Part shown: piece after piece, positions 44,274 through 53,925 of the stretch
How positions within the stretch are numbered: the first letter of the stretch is position 1
Layout: each line of letters begins with the position of its first letter
Assembly (NCBI GenBank): GCA_002422085.1
Contig: DISZ01000004.1
Span: forward strand, 62,001 to 126,000
Length of the DNA: 64,000 nt
Direction of reading: 5' to 3'
From: Rhodobacteraceae bacterium UBA6197
Lineage (GTDB): Bacteria > Pseudomonadota > Alphaproteobacteria > Rhodobacterales > Rhodobacteraceae
The notes under the pieces: model-generated
What the model was told of the DNA's origin: nothing
Databases searched by the model: none
The model's input: the letters and a program-made list of their open reading frames with translations, nothing else
Program-made: the position numbers and the translations under genes

Positions 44274-45710
44274 GTGAAAACGGACATTTCAGCTGACGCA
44301 ACCGCTTTGGCTCAGTTGGTGGAGTCAGGCGCCGCGTCGCCAGACGAGTTGCTTGATGAGGCTCTGGCGCGGGTTGCAAAGCTCAATCCGAAACTGAATG
44401 CGGTTGTGCTCGTACAAGAAGACGCGGCACGGCGCGCGATCCGCAATGGCCTGCCACAAGGCCCGTTCAGGGGCGTGCCCTTTCTGTTGAAGGATCTGGG
44501 TGCGGAGGCCGTCGATTTCCCGAGCCATAGCGGATCGAACCTGTTTCGCGACACCCGCTATACCTATGACAGCGAGATATATCGCCGGATACGCACGACC
44601 GGGGTTGTCACCTTCGGGCGCACGACCTCGCCCGAGGGGGGGATCGGGCCGGTGACGGAGGCGGCCGTCTATGGTGGCCCGACCCGCAACCCCTGGGATC
44701 TGACGCGCACTTCGGGTGGCTCGTCGGGTGGGGCTGGCGCTGCGGTGGCCGCGGGTATCATCCCGCTTGCGCATGGCTCTGACGGTGGCGGTTCGATCCG
44801 AATTCCCGCCTCGAGCTGCGGGCTGTTCGGGTTCAAAGCCACGCGGGCGCGGTTTCCCGATGGTCCGGCATCTGGCGAAGGCTGGGCGGGGATGGCGATT
44901 GACGGCTTCCTGTCGCGCTCGGTGCGCGACAACGCCAGAATGATGGATGCCTGTGCCGGGCCCGATCTGGGTGCGCCTTATGTGGCGCCGGCGATGGAGA
45001 GGACCTTTTTTCAGGCCATCGCCCGCCCGCCCCGCCGATTGCGGATTGCGCTTTGTGATACCACCTTTGCCGGCCGGCAGATCGACCCGTCGTGCAAAGA
45101 CGCGGTCGCGAAGGCCGCGAAACTTCTTGAAGGGCTGGGTCACACGGTGGTGCCCGCGCGTCCCAAGGCCGACCATGACGGGATGATGCGCGCCTGGACG
45201 CAGATCGTGGCCTGCGGCACCGCGCTTTCGGTTGCCAAGGCCACCAAAGCCAGAGGCCGGGCGCTTGCGGCGGAAGACTTGCAGGGCGTCTCGCGCGGTG
45301 CGCTGCGCTATGCCAGCACGATCAGCGGTGCCGAGTATTTGGCTGCGGTCGAGAAAATTCATGCGTATGGCCGTCAGATGGCCGTATTCTTCACCGATTA
45401 CGACATCTTGCTATCGGCAACTCTGGCCGAGCCGCCGGCATTGGTCGGACGCTTTGCCCATGAGCGTGACGATTATGAGGCCTACCGCATCGGCGCGGGG
45501 GGCGTTTTCGACTATTCTCCCTTCTGTGCCGCGTTCAATGCCAGCGGCCAACCCGCTGCTACCGTGCCGCTGCACTGGACGGACGACAACCTGCCCGTCG
45601 GTATCCATCTGGCGGCTGCCTTTGGCGCAGATCCCACTTTGATTGCGCTTTGTGCTGAACTTGAGTTGGCCGCCCCTTGGGCCGATCGCAAACCCGTTTT
45701 GGCAGACTAA
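44274..45710 (+). CDS. Amidase signature family amidase
   Basis: A 478-residue hydrolase with the Ser-cisSer-Lys triad: K73 in PFLLKDLG, the cis-serine S150 in TSGGSSGGAGAAVAAG, and the nucleophile S174 in SDGGGSIRIPAS. It hydrolyses an amide to a carboxylate and ammonia or amine; the substrate is not known. It starts with GTG at 44274. A Pot-type importer follows 54 bases later on the same strand, so the transported compound may be the amidase substrate or product. Confidence 0.93.
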   Translation: MKTDISADATALAQLVESGAASPDELLDEALARVAKLNPKLNAVVLVQEDAARRAIRNGLPQGPFRGVPFLLKDLGAEAVDFPSHSGSNLFRDTRYTYDSEIYRRIRTTGVVTFGRTTSPEGGIGPVTEAAVYGGPTRNPWDLTRTSGGSSGGAGAAVAAGIIPLAHGSDGGGSIRIPASSCGLFGFKATRARFPDGPASGEGWAGMAIDGFLSRSVRDNARMMDACAGPDLGAPYVAPAMERTFFQAIARPPRRLRIALCDTTFAGRQIDPSCKDAVAKAAKLLEGLGHTVVPARPKADHDGMMRAWTQIVACGTALSVAKATKARGRALAAEDLQGVSRGALRYASTISGAEYLAAVEKIHAYGRQMAVFFTDYDILLSATLAEPPALVGRFAHERDDYEAYRIGAGGVFDYSPFCAAFNASGQPAATVPLHWTDDNLPVGIHLAAAFGADPTLIALCAELELAAPWADRKPVLAD

Positions 45711-45764
45711 CTCATTCTATCGTCTGCAAATATTCTACAGAGCGGCGATAAGGAGACGAGTTTC

Positions 45765-46820
45765 TTGAAAACAGATCACGCAATCGACGCATGCAATGTC
45801 AGTAAGATCTACGGGGCCGGCGCGCGCGCGGTCACGGCTTTGGGGGATGTCTCCATCGGCATCAAGCAGGGCGAGTTTTTCACGCTTCTTGGCCCGTCCG
45901 GGTGTGGCAAAACCACCTTGCTACGCTGCATCGCCGGGTTTGAAACGCCGACCTCGGGGACGATCCTGTTGTTCGGGCGGGACATCACCCACACCCCTCC
46001 GAACCAGCGCCCGGTCAATACCGTGTTCCAATCCTATGCGCTGTTCCCCCACCTGAGCGTTGCGCAGAACGTGGGCTTTGGATTGAAGATGCAGGGCAAG
46101 CCCGCAGCGGAAGTCGCACAAGAGGTTGAACGCGTGCTGGCCCTGGTCAAGCTTGAGGATTTTGCCGACCGTTTGCCGCAACAACTGTCAGGCGGGCAAC
46201 AGCAGCGTGTGGCTCTGGCGCGTGCGCTGGCGCCCAAACCCGAAGTTCTGCTGCTGGACGAGCCGCTTTCGGCGCTGGATCTGAAGCTGCGCAAGGAAAT
46301 GCAAAGCGAACTCAAGCGGCTTCAGACCGAGACGGGGATCACCTTCATCTTCGTCACCCACGATCAGGAAGAGGCCTTGACGATGTCTGACCGGATCGGG
46401 GTCATGTCGGCGGGCGCGCTCATGCAGGTCGGCCCGCCGCGCGAAATCTACGACCATCCGGTAAACCGCTTTGTGGCGGATTTCATTGGCGAGACGAACT
46501 TTCTGGTGGGGCAGGTGGATGGGCAGGGCCTGCGGATCGGATCGGGGGACGTGATTGCCGTGCCGCTGAACGGGCAAACCGGCGAGGTGACGCTGGCGGT
46601 CCGTCCCGAGCAGATCAATATTGGCCCGGCCGGAACCGGCGTCGCGGCCAAGATCATCGACATGACTTACCTTGGCACCGACACCCATTATACGGTTGCG
46701 CTGGGTGACGCCAGCACGCTGGTGGCCCGGGTGCAGTCGAACTCTGGCGCGTCCCTGAGTGTGGGGGATAGCGTCGGCATTACCTTCGATGCAAAGGCGG
46801 TTCAGGTGCTAGCCTCATGA
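45765..46820 (+). CDS. potA: Spermidine/putrescine-type ABC transporter ATP-binding protein
   Basis: A 351-residue ATPase with Walker A GPSGCGKTTLLR, signature LSGGQQQRVALARAL, Walker B VLLLDEPLSALD, and a C-terminal TOBE domain (VTLAVRPEQINIG). It starts with TTG at 45765, supported by AAGGAG nine bases upstream; no ATG or GTG fits the homology. It overlaps the permease gene by 4 bases. The polyamine assignment is by family; related systems carry other small cations. Confidence 0.92.
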   Translation: MKTDHAIDACNVSKIYGAGARAVTALGDVSIGIKQGEFFTLLGPSGCGKTTLLRCIAGFETPTSGTILLFGRDITHTPPNQRPVNTVFQSYALFPHLSVAQNVGFGLKMQGKPAAEVAQEVERVLALVKLEDFADRLPQQLSGGQQQRVALARALAPKPEVLLLDEPLSALDLKLRKEMQSELKRLQTETGITFIFVTHDQEEALTMSDRIGVMSAGALMQVGPPREIYDHPVNRFVADFIGETNFLVGQVDGQGLRIGSGDVIAVPLNGQTGEVTLAVRPEQINIGPAGTGVAAKIIDMTYLGTDTHYTVALGDASTLVARVQSNSGASLSVGDSVGITFDAKAVQVLAS

Positions 46821-47719
46821 GCGGCACCGGCAAAACCAGAAGCAAAGGCGCCAATGGCTGGCTTTTGTCCGCGCCCGCGCTGATCCTGTTGCTGCTTGCG
46901 GCCAGCGGCCCGCTGGTCATTGTCGTGATCTATTCCGTGTTGGCGAAGGGCGACTATTCCGGCGTCCGCTGGATCCTGTCGGGCGATGCATGGTTTCGCG
47001 TGTTGTTCGAAAAGGACATCTTTGACGGCACGGTCAGCCTGGCGGATGCGAACCTGTCGATCTTCTGGCGCTCGGTCAAACTGTCGCTTGCGACCACGCT
47101 GATCACCTTTGTGCTGGGCCTGCCGACCGCATGGTTCATCGGCACACGTCCCAAGACCACGCGCGCCCTCTGGCTGTTTCTGATTACCATTCCGTTCTGG
47201 ACGAACCTTCTGATCCGCACCTTCGCAATCATGGAAGTGATCCGAAATCAGGGCCTGCTCAACACCTTGCTGATCAAGATCGGGCTGATCTCTGCGCCGA
47301 TACAGATCCTTTATACCGACACCGCAGTGCTGATCGGCATGACCTATGTCTATCTGCCGTTGATGGTCTTGCCGCTTTTCGCCGCCATCGACCGGTTCGA
47401 TTTCAAGCTGATCGAGGCGGGCTATGATCTTTATGCCTCACGCTGGCAAATACTTCGCGGCGTCATATTGCCGATCATCAAGCCGGGGATCGTCGCGGGA
47501 TGTATTCTGGTCTTCATTCCCAGTCTTGGGGCCTATGTGACGCCGCGTGTGCTGGGCGGGGGCAAGAACATGATGATCGGCAACTTCATCGAGCTGCAAT
47601 TCGGCCAAGGTCAGAACTGGCCTCTCGGGGCGGCGCTTTCGACCATGCTGCTGTTGATCGTGCTTGTCTCGCTTGTCGTTTATACGCGCGCCTCGACGCG
47701 GGGTGGCCCCCATGGCTAG
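46817..47719 (+). CDS. potB: Spermidine/putrescine-type ABC transporter permease (PotB-like)
   Basis: A 300-residue permease with six predicted membrane helices and the EAA-like ATPase contact loop (IEAGYDLYASRWQILRGVILPIIKPGI). It pairs with the next gene to form the channel. It overlaps potA by 4 and potC by 8 bases. Confidence 0.92.
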   Translation: MSGTGKTRSKGANGWLLSAPALILLLLAASGPLVIVVIYSVLAKGDYSGVRWILSGDAWFRVLFEKDIFDGTVSLADANLSIFWRSVKLSLATTLITFVLGLPTAWFIGTRPKTTRALWLFLITIPFWTNLLIRTFAIMEVIRNQGLLNTLLIKIGLISAPIQILYTDTAVLIGMTYVYLPLMVLPLFAAIDRFDFKLIEAGYDLYASRWQILRGVILPIIKPGIVAGCILVFIPSLGAYVTPRVLGGGKNMMIGNFIELQFGQGQNWPLGAALSTMLLLIVLVSLVVYTRASTRGGPHG

Positions 47720-48518
47720 AGCGCGCAGCTTTGATGTCACAACCCTGCCGGGGTTTGCGATCACCGCGATCCTGGCGTTCGTGTTGCTTTACGCGCCGAT
47801 CATCACCTTGGTTTTCTATTCGTTCAACGGCGGTAACTCGGTCAACCAATGGGGGGGGCTGTCACTGAAATGGTACGCCATTGCGGCGCAGAACGAGGCC
47901 GTGCAGCAGGCGGCGCTGCGGTCTTTGATCATCGCGCTCTGGGCGGCGGTGATCGCGACGGCCGTGGCCACGATGGCCGCGCTTGGCACCACTCGGCGTG
48001 GCAAGTTCAAAGGCCAGACCTTCATCTACATCGTCATCAATCAGCCTTTGATGGTGCCTGAAATCGTGACGGCGGTGGCGCTTTTGATCTTCTTTTCGTC
48101 GGTCAAGATCGCCACCGGCTATAGCGGGCTTGGCTATCTGATCCTTGCGCATTCGGCGTTTTGTGTGCCTTTCGCCTATCTTCCGATCAAGGCACGGGTG
48201 GAGGGGATGGATACCAGCATGGAGACCGCGGCCGCAGACCTTTACGCGACGTCGTGGAACACCTTTCGCTTCATCACGCTGCCGCTGCTTTTGCCGGGCA
48301 TCATCGCCGGCGCGATGCTGGCGTTCATTACCTCGCTTGATAACGTCATCATCACCGAATTCGTGAAATCGGCGGGACAGGATACCTTGCCCACCTATAT
48401 GCTGGGTCAACTGCGCCGGGCCATGACGCCCGAGGTGAATGCCATCTCGACCGCGTTGCTGGCACTGACCGTGTTGATCCTGATCATTTTCTATTTCGTC
48501 ACCAAAAAGCGGGACTAA
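47712..48518 (+). CDS. potC: Spermidine/putrescine-type ABC transporter permease (PotC-like)
   Basis: A 268-residue permease with six helices and the loop METAAADLYATSWNTFRFITLPLLLPGIIAG. The ATG at 47712 overlaps the potB end; an upstream in-frame start at 47664 is less likely. It is followed by the binding protein gene after 30 bases. Confidence 0.92.
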   Translation: MARARSFDVTTLPGFAITAILAFVLLYAPIITLVFYSFNGGNSVNQWGGLSLKWYAIAAQNEAVQQAALRSLIIALWAAVIATAVATMAALGTTRRGKFKGQTFIYIVINQPLMVPEIVTAVALLIFFSSVKIATGYSGLGYLILAHSAFCVPFAYLPIKARVEGMDTSMETAAADLYATSWNTFRFITLPLLLPGIIAGAMLAFITSLDNVIITEFVKSAGQDTLPTYMLGQLRRAMTPEVNAISTALLALTVLILIIFYFVTKKRD

Positions 48519-48548
48519 CCCGCGTATTCCCAACAAAGGAGAACCATC

Positions 48549-49574
48549 GTGAAAGCTACACTTCTTGCAACAACCGTTCTTTTCGGCAGCGTCTCGGGCG
48601 CCTTGGCCGAAGGGCAACTCAATCTGTTCAACTGGGGCAACTACACCAGCCCCGAACTGCTGGAAAAATTCACCGCCGAGACCGGCATCACCGTGACTGT
48701 TACCGATTACGACAGCAACACCACCGCCTTGGCCAAGGTCGAGGCAGGCGGGTCAGGCTATGATCTGGTCGTGCCATCCGCCAACTATGTGCCGGTCTTT
48801 GCGCAAAAGGGGCTGTTGCAGAAGCTGGATCATTCCCGGCTTGCCAACATCGGCAACATCGCGCCCGAATGGGTCGACGTGCCGTGGGATCCGGGCCGAA
48901 CCTATACCGTGCCGTGGCAGTGGGGCTCGACCGGGGTCGCGGTCAATACCAAGGCCTACGGTGGCGATATCAACACCTCCGATATCTTCTTGAATCCGCC
49001 GGCCGAACTCGTGGGCAAGGTCAATGTGGTGCCAGAGATGAGCGACATCATCGCGCTGACGATCTTCAACGTCGGCGGCGAGGCGTGCACCGACGATCTC
49101 GAGGTCCTCAAGAAGGTGCGCGACAAGCTGATGGCCGCGAAACCGTCGTGGCTTTCGATGGACTATGGCACCACCGACAAGTTGTCTTCGGGCGACTATG
49201 TGGCGACGGTCAACTGGAACGGTTCGACCATGCGGGCACGTCTGAACAATCCCGACGTTGCCTATGGCTATCCCAAGGAAGGCTATCCGCTGTTCATGGA
49301 TTCGGTCGGGTTGCTGGCCGATGCGACAAACGTGGACGAGGCCTACAAGTTCCTCGACTTCATCATGGTGCCCGAGAACGCCGCCATGATTTCGACCTTC
49401 GCGCGCTATGCCAATGGCATCGCCGGATCCGATCCCTTCATGCCCGAAGACATGCAGACCGCGCCCGAAATCGCGACACCTGCGGAATTCGTGCCCGCAG
49501 GGCGGTTCCTGCCGACTTGCCCGCCCGAGACGACAGCGCTTTATACGGCGATCTGGACCGAACTGGTCAAGTAA
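48549..49574 (+). CDS. potD: Spermidine/putrescine-type periplasmic binding protein (PotD-like)
   Basis: A 341-residue exported binding protein with signal peptide (MKATLLATTVLFGSVSGALA) and the family segment LNLFNWGNYTSPELLEKFTAETGI. It starts with GTG at 48549 after AAAGGAG. It ends the amidase-importer operon, directly before a strong terminator. Confidence 0.92.
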   Translation: MKATLLATTVLFGSVSGALAEGQLNLFNWGNYTSPELLEKFTAETGITVTVTDYDSNTTALAKVEAGGSGYDLVVPSANYVPVFAQKGLLQKLDHSRLANIGNIAPEWVDVPWDPGRTYTVPWQWGSTGVAVNTKAYGGDINTSDIFLNPPAELVGKVNVVPEMSDIIALTIFNVGGEACTDDLEVLKKVRDKLMAAKPSWLSMDYGTTDKLSSGDYVATVNWNGSTMRARLNNPDVAYGYPKEGYPLFMDSVGLLADATNVDEAYKFLDFIMVPENAAMISTFARYANGIAGSDPFMPEDMQTAPEIATPAEFVPAGRFLPTCPPETTALYTAIWTELVK

Positions 49575-49578
49575 CCAC

Positions 49579-49609
49579 AAATCGGAGCGCCCAAGCGGCG
49601 CTCCGATTT
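49579..49609 (+). terminator. Strong hairpin terminator after the amidase-Pot operon
   Basis: A perfect 13-bp stem (AAATCGGAGCGCC and its complement) with a 5-base loop, starting 5 bases after the potD stop and ending in ATTT. The symmetry allows use from both strands. Confidence 0.8.
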
Positions 49610-49940
49610 CGCATCGGGTTCCGGGATATCGGGTTCCGGGCTCTGGCCCGGCCCTGGCCCGGCATCCGGTGGGTCGGGCTGGCGACGATCTGGTCTGGCC
49701 CACACGTCCGGAACCTGCGGATGCGGGCCGTGCAGATCTGCGCGCTGACGCCCGACATCTGGTCTTTGGCGCGGCTGCGAAATACCTGAAATCGAAATCC
49801 GGAAACAAGAACCCGGCAAGCGGCGCGCGTGCCCGATGACCTTCTGAAAGGCTTCACCGGGGTCTTGCAGAAGCGCGGGCCGATCTTGTAGGCCGCCCGA
49901 TCCGATCTGCCGAGAAAGGGGATACGAGGTTGACGCCGCT

Positions 49941-50307
49941 TTGCCTGCCGGGCAGGTCTTCCACAGCCATCTGCAACGCGTCAGTGCGAACAGGCTATGG
50001 CGCGGAGTGCACCAGCGGCAAGTTGCTGGCATGGGGCGAGAAAGCGGCCCCCCCCCTCCGGTGCCGTCAACCCGGGCGACCCCGGCCGATCACCTTCACC
50101 GAGAGGTTCAACCGCACCGTCAGGCGCGAATGGCTGGTGCAACACATCGTTGAAACCATCAACGACGCCCAAGGCGGCGTCACAGAATGGCGCCGGGCAT
50201 CCAGCAACGACCGCCTGAACATCCCATTCATGGTTTGCACGCGAACCTTTGCCGGGCGATGGGGCATCGGCGGCATCACCCACGCCCTTGATCTGAAAAT
50301 GGCTGCG
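49941..50307 (+). pseudogene. IS3-family transposase remnant (C-terminal part of orfB)
   Basis: The plus-strand translation shows a series of IS3 orfB landmarks: LPAGQVFH (compare LPAERV), a decayed DNGPEY block (GYGAE), SGKLLAWGEK, QPGRPRP, TERFNRTVRREWL with the catalytic glutamate, and finally GIGGITHALDLKMAA, the usual C-terminus. At least one frameshift and an insertion before the last block show it is dead. It resembles the same IS3 subgroup as the minus-strand remnant at 20580-21181, but supplies the opposite end of the protein. Confidence 0.75.
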
Positions 50308-51051
50308 TTCATTCGACGACGGCACCCCGTCAAGATTGGGGCTTGCCTTCCGACCTTGGCGACGCTTCAGAATGGCGGCACTCAGCCAGACAGGGGGCCC
50401 GTCCGTCGGCCGCCGAGAAATTGTCCGTTCCCGTTGCCAGTCTTCCTACGCAGCTTGGGCGCGGTGTTTCGTGACGGTCCTCTCAGGCAAGACCCGCACC
50501 CATTCGTCATCACGCCGAGCGATGCGCCACCGATGCTGGCCGTCCCGCATGGCGGCATCCCGCGCCTGTTTCAAGGTCTTGCCGGCCTCAAGGACGCCCG
50601 GAAAACAGCTGCCGCGCCACACCTTCGGCGCCTTCAGGGGCTTCGCACCCGATCTGGTATCGCAAAACCAGTCGCGACAGCCATTGCACCAGATTGCCAA
50701 CGGCTCGACCCGCTCATGGTGTTCCGCACCACGCGGGGTCATTGGCCCGGCTTTTCCGCAGCGGTTGAACCGTCATGGCATCTGGCGCCGCCAGTCGCCC
50801 TGATCGCGTTTTCTGAAAGCGCGTGGTCGGGTTCCTGTGCGTCTTGGCCAGCGCGGCCTCGGCGTGGTTGGGGGTTGACGGTGCGAAATGCCACCCCGGC
50901 CGTGCCCCTCTGCGGCCACCACCATGCACCAAACAAGCCCGCGAAACCGCGGCACGCCCAAGGGCACCACCCGAAAAATCTTGAAACAACGCCCGGTTTC
51001 ACCAATAATATCAACATAGCCGTTTCACCTTTGGCTGATCGGGGCTGAACC

Positions 51052-51783
51052 ATGAAGATGCGCGGGCTACTTCTGGGAGTTCTCTTGTGGCACGGCACGG
51101 CAGGGGGTGCCTTGCGCGCAGAGCAGACCGTCGCGACCGCCGCGCCGCTTGGGGAAGTCAATGAGACCTACGGCAGATCAGACGTCGCGGGGGGCGATCT
51201 GGTCGGCCTGTCGATCGGAAGCGCCGAGTGGTTTGACCCGCAAAACGTGCGGATCGCGGTGTCGCCCAAAGACTCGGTGCTGTGCGTTTCCGCGATCAGC
51301 CGCGATGGGCTATACTTTGCGCGCACGCCCTATCAAAAGCCGCCCGAGGCCTTTGGCGCGCGAGAGGTGCGCCTGACCCCGTTCACCGTGAAATTCGAGG
51401 ACCAGCTCAGCAACTTCAACATGAGCGATATCGCGCTGCTTGCCTTGCAGGCGTCTTCCGCGGAATGTTTCGAGCCCGATGCCCTCTATCTTCCGCTCCT
51501 CGAACAGCCAGAAGCCACGATCGTCCGTCTCAACGCTTATTTCAACACCGGCAATCAGGATATCGCAATGACGCTGACGGATGACGGGTCCGGGCGGCAG
51601 ACAGCGGCCCGGTGTTCCAAGCCTGACGGCGCACGGATCGGCTATGATGTCATCTGTCGCGTCTACGGTCTCAAGCTGGGCAATCAAGGCCGAACAGTCA
51701 CGCTTGATTTCACGCTCGACGACGGCCTGCAGACGACGCCACTCTCCTACAAAATCCTCCTGCCCTCCGCACCGGAGGGCTGA
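51052..51783 (+). CDS. Exported protein of unknown function
   Basis: A 243-residue protein with a signal peptide (MKMRGLLLGVLLWHGTAGGALRA) and a beta-rich mature part with four cysteines (VLCVSA, AECFE, ARCSK, VICRVY). The second methionine at residue 3 (51058) is an alternative start. I do not recognise the family. It is the first of three adjacent genes; the next begins directly after its stop codon, so they are co-expressed. Confidence 0.75.
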   Translation: MKMRGLLLGVLLWHGTAGGALRAEQTVATAAPLGEVNETYGRSDVAGGDLVGLSIGSAEWFDPQNVRIAVSPKDSVLCVSAISRDGLYFARTPYQKPPEAFGAREVRLTPFTVKFEDQLSNFNMSDIALLALQASSAECFEPDALYLPLLEQPEATIVRLNAYFNTGNQDIAMTLTDDGSGRQTAARCSKPDGARIGYDVICRVYGLKLGNQGRTVTLDFTLDDGLQTTPLSYKILLPSAPEG

Positions 51784-52806
51784 ATGGCCGCCGACCGCGA
51801 CATAGACAGCGGCCTTGCGCACTGGCTTGGCAAATTGCGGACCCACTACCCACCGTATCATTTGTTGATCGCGCTCGTGATCTCGGGACTCATCTTCGGC
51901 GCGATCATTCTGACCACCGGCTGGGGCAGCCCGATGATTGCTTTGGAGGTCCGATCCAACTTTGTCAGCTACACGGTGGGGCGACCGGCGATTGCCGCGA
52001 TCGCCGTTCAGGATGCAGTGGTAAGCGACCGGGATCGCGCGCTTCTTTGCGGCTATGGCAAAACCGATGAAAAAGGCACCCGGCTGACGGCGCGCATCAT
52101 GCCGTCACAGGGGGATATCGTCGAGTATGTCTGGAACAAGGGGTTCGCGATCATCCGTTTCCGCTCCCCGCCGGAAAAGACCGGGCCACATCTCGACATG
52201 CAGGTTCAAAAGCAACCCATTTGCAAGATTGACAGCGAGCTTTCCCTCTATCTGTTTGACGCGAACCTGACCGAAATGCCGCCGCTGCCGCTGGTCGGGC
52301 CGGGTCAGATCGGCGCCGAATTGGGTATGCAGCCGGTTCCGTCGCAAACAAAAAGCGATTTGCCGACCTGGCTAACGCAGCAGGCGCCGGCTGATGCCGA
52401 GCTTGGGGTATCCAACACGCGCTTGCTGCTTGACGGGACGGCGCGCGTCTATGGGCGCACAAATCTTGGATCTGATGGCAATCTTTATCCGATCCCGGAC
52501 AGCGACTTCAATTTGCCGCGCGGCAGCCGGCTGACAACCGTTGACGGAACCTGGCTGACCGGCACCGTGACGCTGGCCACCACGGGAGAGGGCTTCGATG
52601 TCCGCGCGACAACCGAGGCCCAGCAATTGCGGCTTTACCGCATCGGAAGCCAGGAGCAGGCTGAAACATTCGCAACAGGCGTTCTGAGCCGCGCATTTCG
52701 CGACCCCAGCGCCGCCCCAATCCTCTTGTTCGTTGGCATTTTCGTCGTCGTTGTCCAGATTCTTCTGGCGCTCGCCGCGATCGAAAAGAAAGGGCCGGAG
52801 GGATGA
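51784..52806 (+). CDS. Two-helix membrane protein of unknown function
   Basis: A 340-residue protein with membrane helices at about residues 27-46 (LLIALVISGLIFGAIILTTG) and 311-332 (LLFVGIFVVVVQILLALAAI). The roughly 260 residues between them are probably periplasmic and beta-rich. No family is recognised. Its ATG follows the preceding stop directly, and its end overlaps the protease-like gene by 4 bases. It may anchor or deliver the other two proteins. Confidence 0.78.
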   Translation: MAADRDIDSGLAHWLGKLRTHYPPYHLLIALVISGLIFGAIILTTGWGSPMIALEVRSNFVSYTVGRPAIAAIAVQDAVVSDRDRALLCGYGKTDEKGTRLTARIMPSQGDIVEYVWNKGFAIIRFRSPPEKTGPHLDMQVQKQPICKIDSELSLYLFDANLTEMPPLPLVGPGQIGAELGMQPVPSQTKSDLPTWLTQQAPADAELGVSNTRLLLDGTARVYGRTNLGSDGNLYPIPDSDFNLPRGSRLTTVDGTWLTGTVTLATTGEGFDVRATTEAQQLRLYRIGSQEQAETFATGVLSRAFRDPSAAPILLFVGIFVVVVQILLALAAIEKKGPEG

Positions 52807-53921
52807 GGCGAGAATTGACGGCGGTGATTGCGGCACTGCTATGCAGTTTGATGATGGCGCCGCCGCTCGGATCCGAGACGATCTATGTGGATGCAAATGG
52901 CGAACACGGCCAGGGCTGGCTTTTCGGGGCGCGGACGGACGGGAATTGCTGGATCGCCTTGCCGTGGCATGTCGTCGCGCGACTGGCGAGCGATCCGATC
53001 CACCCGGTCTTTTATACCGACCAGAAAGGACGTAGCGGCGAAACGGATCTGCCAGTTCATGTGACCGAAGTGCCGGGGGCCCAAATGGCCGCCGGCGGTG
53101 TCGATGATCTCGGCTTTGCCCGGATTGTCGCTGGGCGTGAAAAGGGCAATTGCAGTTCCCGTCTCGGCCTGCCGCCACTGGCCTATGTGGAAGCGCTGCG
53201 CAACCCTCAGGACCTTGTTCTGACCATCGCGCAAAAACGCAGCACGCTGAAGGTGGATGTCGAACTTCTGCGCAGCCTTGCCGATGAATTCGGCGGCAGC
53301 ACGCTTCTGGTAAGAGCGGCGCGGGACGCGGACGCCGAAAACTTCATGGGGGGCGCAAGCGGGTCGGTTGTGCAGGGCAACTGGAACGGTCATCTCTATC
53401 CGCTGGCCATGGGGCTTTCGGTGCCAAGGGGCACGCAGAACCTGCGCGTGCTGCGCTTTGACCGGATCGCCGACGCTTTCGCCGTCGTTCAGGCCGCGCA
53501 ACGCCCCGTCGAAGAACCCGAACCGACACAACGGGCGCCGGTGGCCAAGATCACGGGGATCGAAGCGAGTGTTGCCGAAGGGTCCACACCGCTTAGCCAA
53601 CTCACGACAAATGCCGGATGTTGGCGCGGTGCTCCGGCGCAAGGTAAGCGCTACGTGGAGTTTTCGCTTTTTGTCGCCGATCCGGGATACATCACTGGAA
53701 TTCATCTTCAGACAGCGCCGGATTGCGGGCCGCCAGCCGAGGCGATTATCGAAGAACGCCGGCCGGGTGAAGCAAACTGGCGGACGCTTGCGCTGAATTG
53801 TCCCACCTCACCGCCAGGCGGCACGGGATGCAGAATTGCCCGCAGTGCGCCACGCGAGTTTCGTCTGCATGTTTCCTCGCCAGAGGGCTGGGTCGGCCTG
53901 TCAGCGCTTCGTATCGATTGA
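52803..53921 (+). CDS. Exported trypsin-like serine protease
   Basis: A 372-residue exported protein with a signal peptide (RELTAVIAALLCSLMMAPPLGS). Its first 220 residues follow a chymotrypsin-fold pattern: H56 in NCWIALPWHVVARL, D101/D102 in DDLGFARIV, and S186 in GGASGSVVQG. These are the expected positions of the catalytic triad, although the usual GNSGG is GASGS. A C-terminal domain with four cysteines follows (about residues 255-372). It overlaps the membrane protein gene by 4 bases. The protease assignment rests on motif spacing and is not a family match. Confidence 0.75.
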   Translation: MRRELTAVIAALLCSLMMAPPLGSETIYVDANGEHGQGWLFGARTDGNCWIALPWHVVARLASDPIHPVFYTDQKGRSGETDLPVHVTEVPGAQMAAGGVDDLGFARIVAGREKGNCSSRLGLPPLAYVEALRNPQDLVLTIAQKRSTLKVDVELLRSLADEFGGSTLLVRAARDADAENFMGGASGSVVQGNWNGHLYPLAMGLSVPRGTQNLRVLRFDRIADAFAVVQAAQRPVEEPEPTQRAPVAKITGIEASVAEGSTPLSQLTTNAGCWRGAPAQGKRYVEFSLFVADPGYITGIHLQTAPDCGPPAEAIIEERRPGEANWRTLALNCPTSPPGGTGCRIARSAPREFRLHVSSPEGWVGLSALRID

Positions 53922-53925
53922 GAGG

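Larger units (their letters stand above)
49575..51051. other. Long intergenic region with terminator and decayed IS3 sequence
   Basis: About 1.5 kb. It contains the terminator (49579-49609) and the transposase remnant (49941-50307). The rest holds long overlapping frames of no recognised family. A plus-strand frame of 372 codons from 49930 owes its length partly to the remnant and is not a gene. A minus-strand frame at 50446-50742 looks somewhat protein-like (rich in R, W and D) but was not assigned. Confidence 0.55.
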
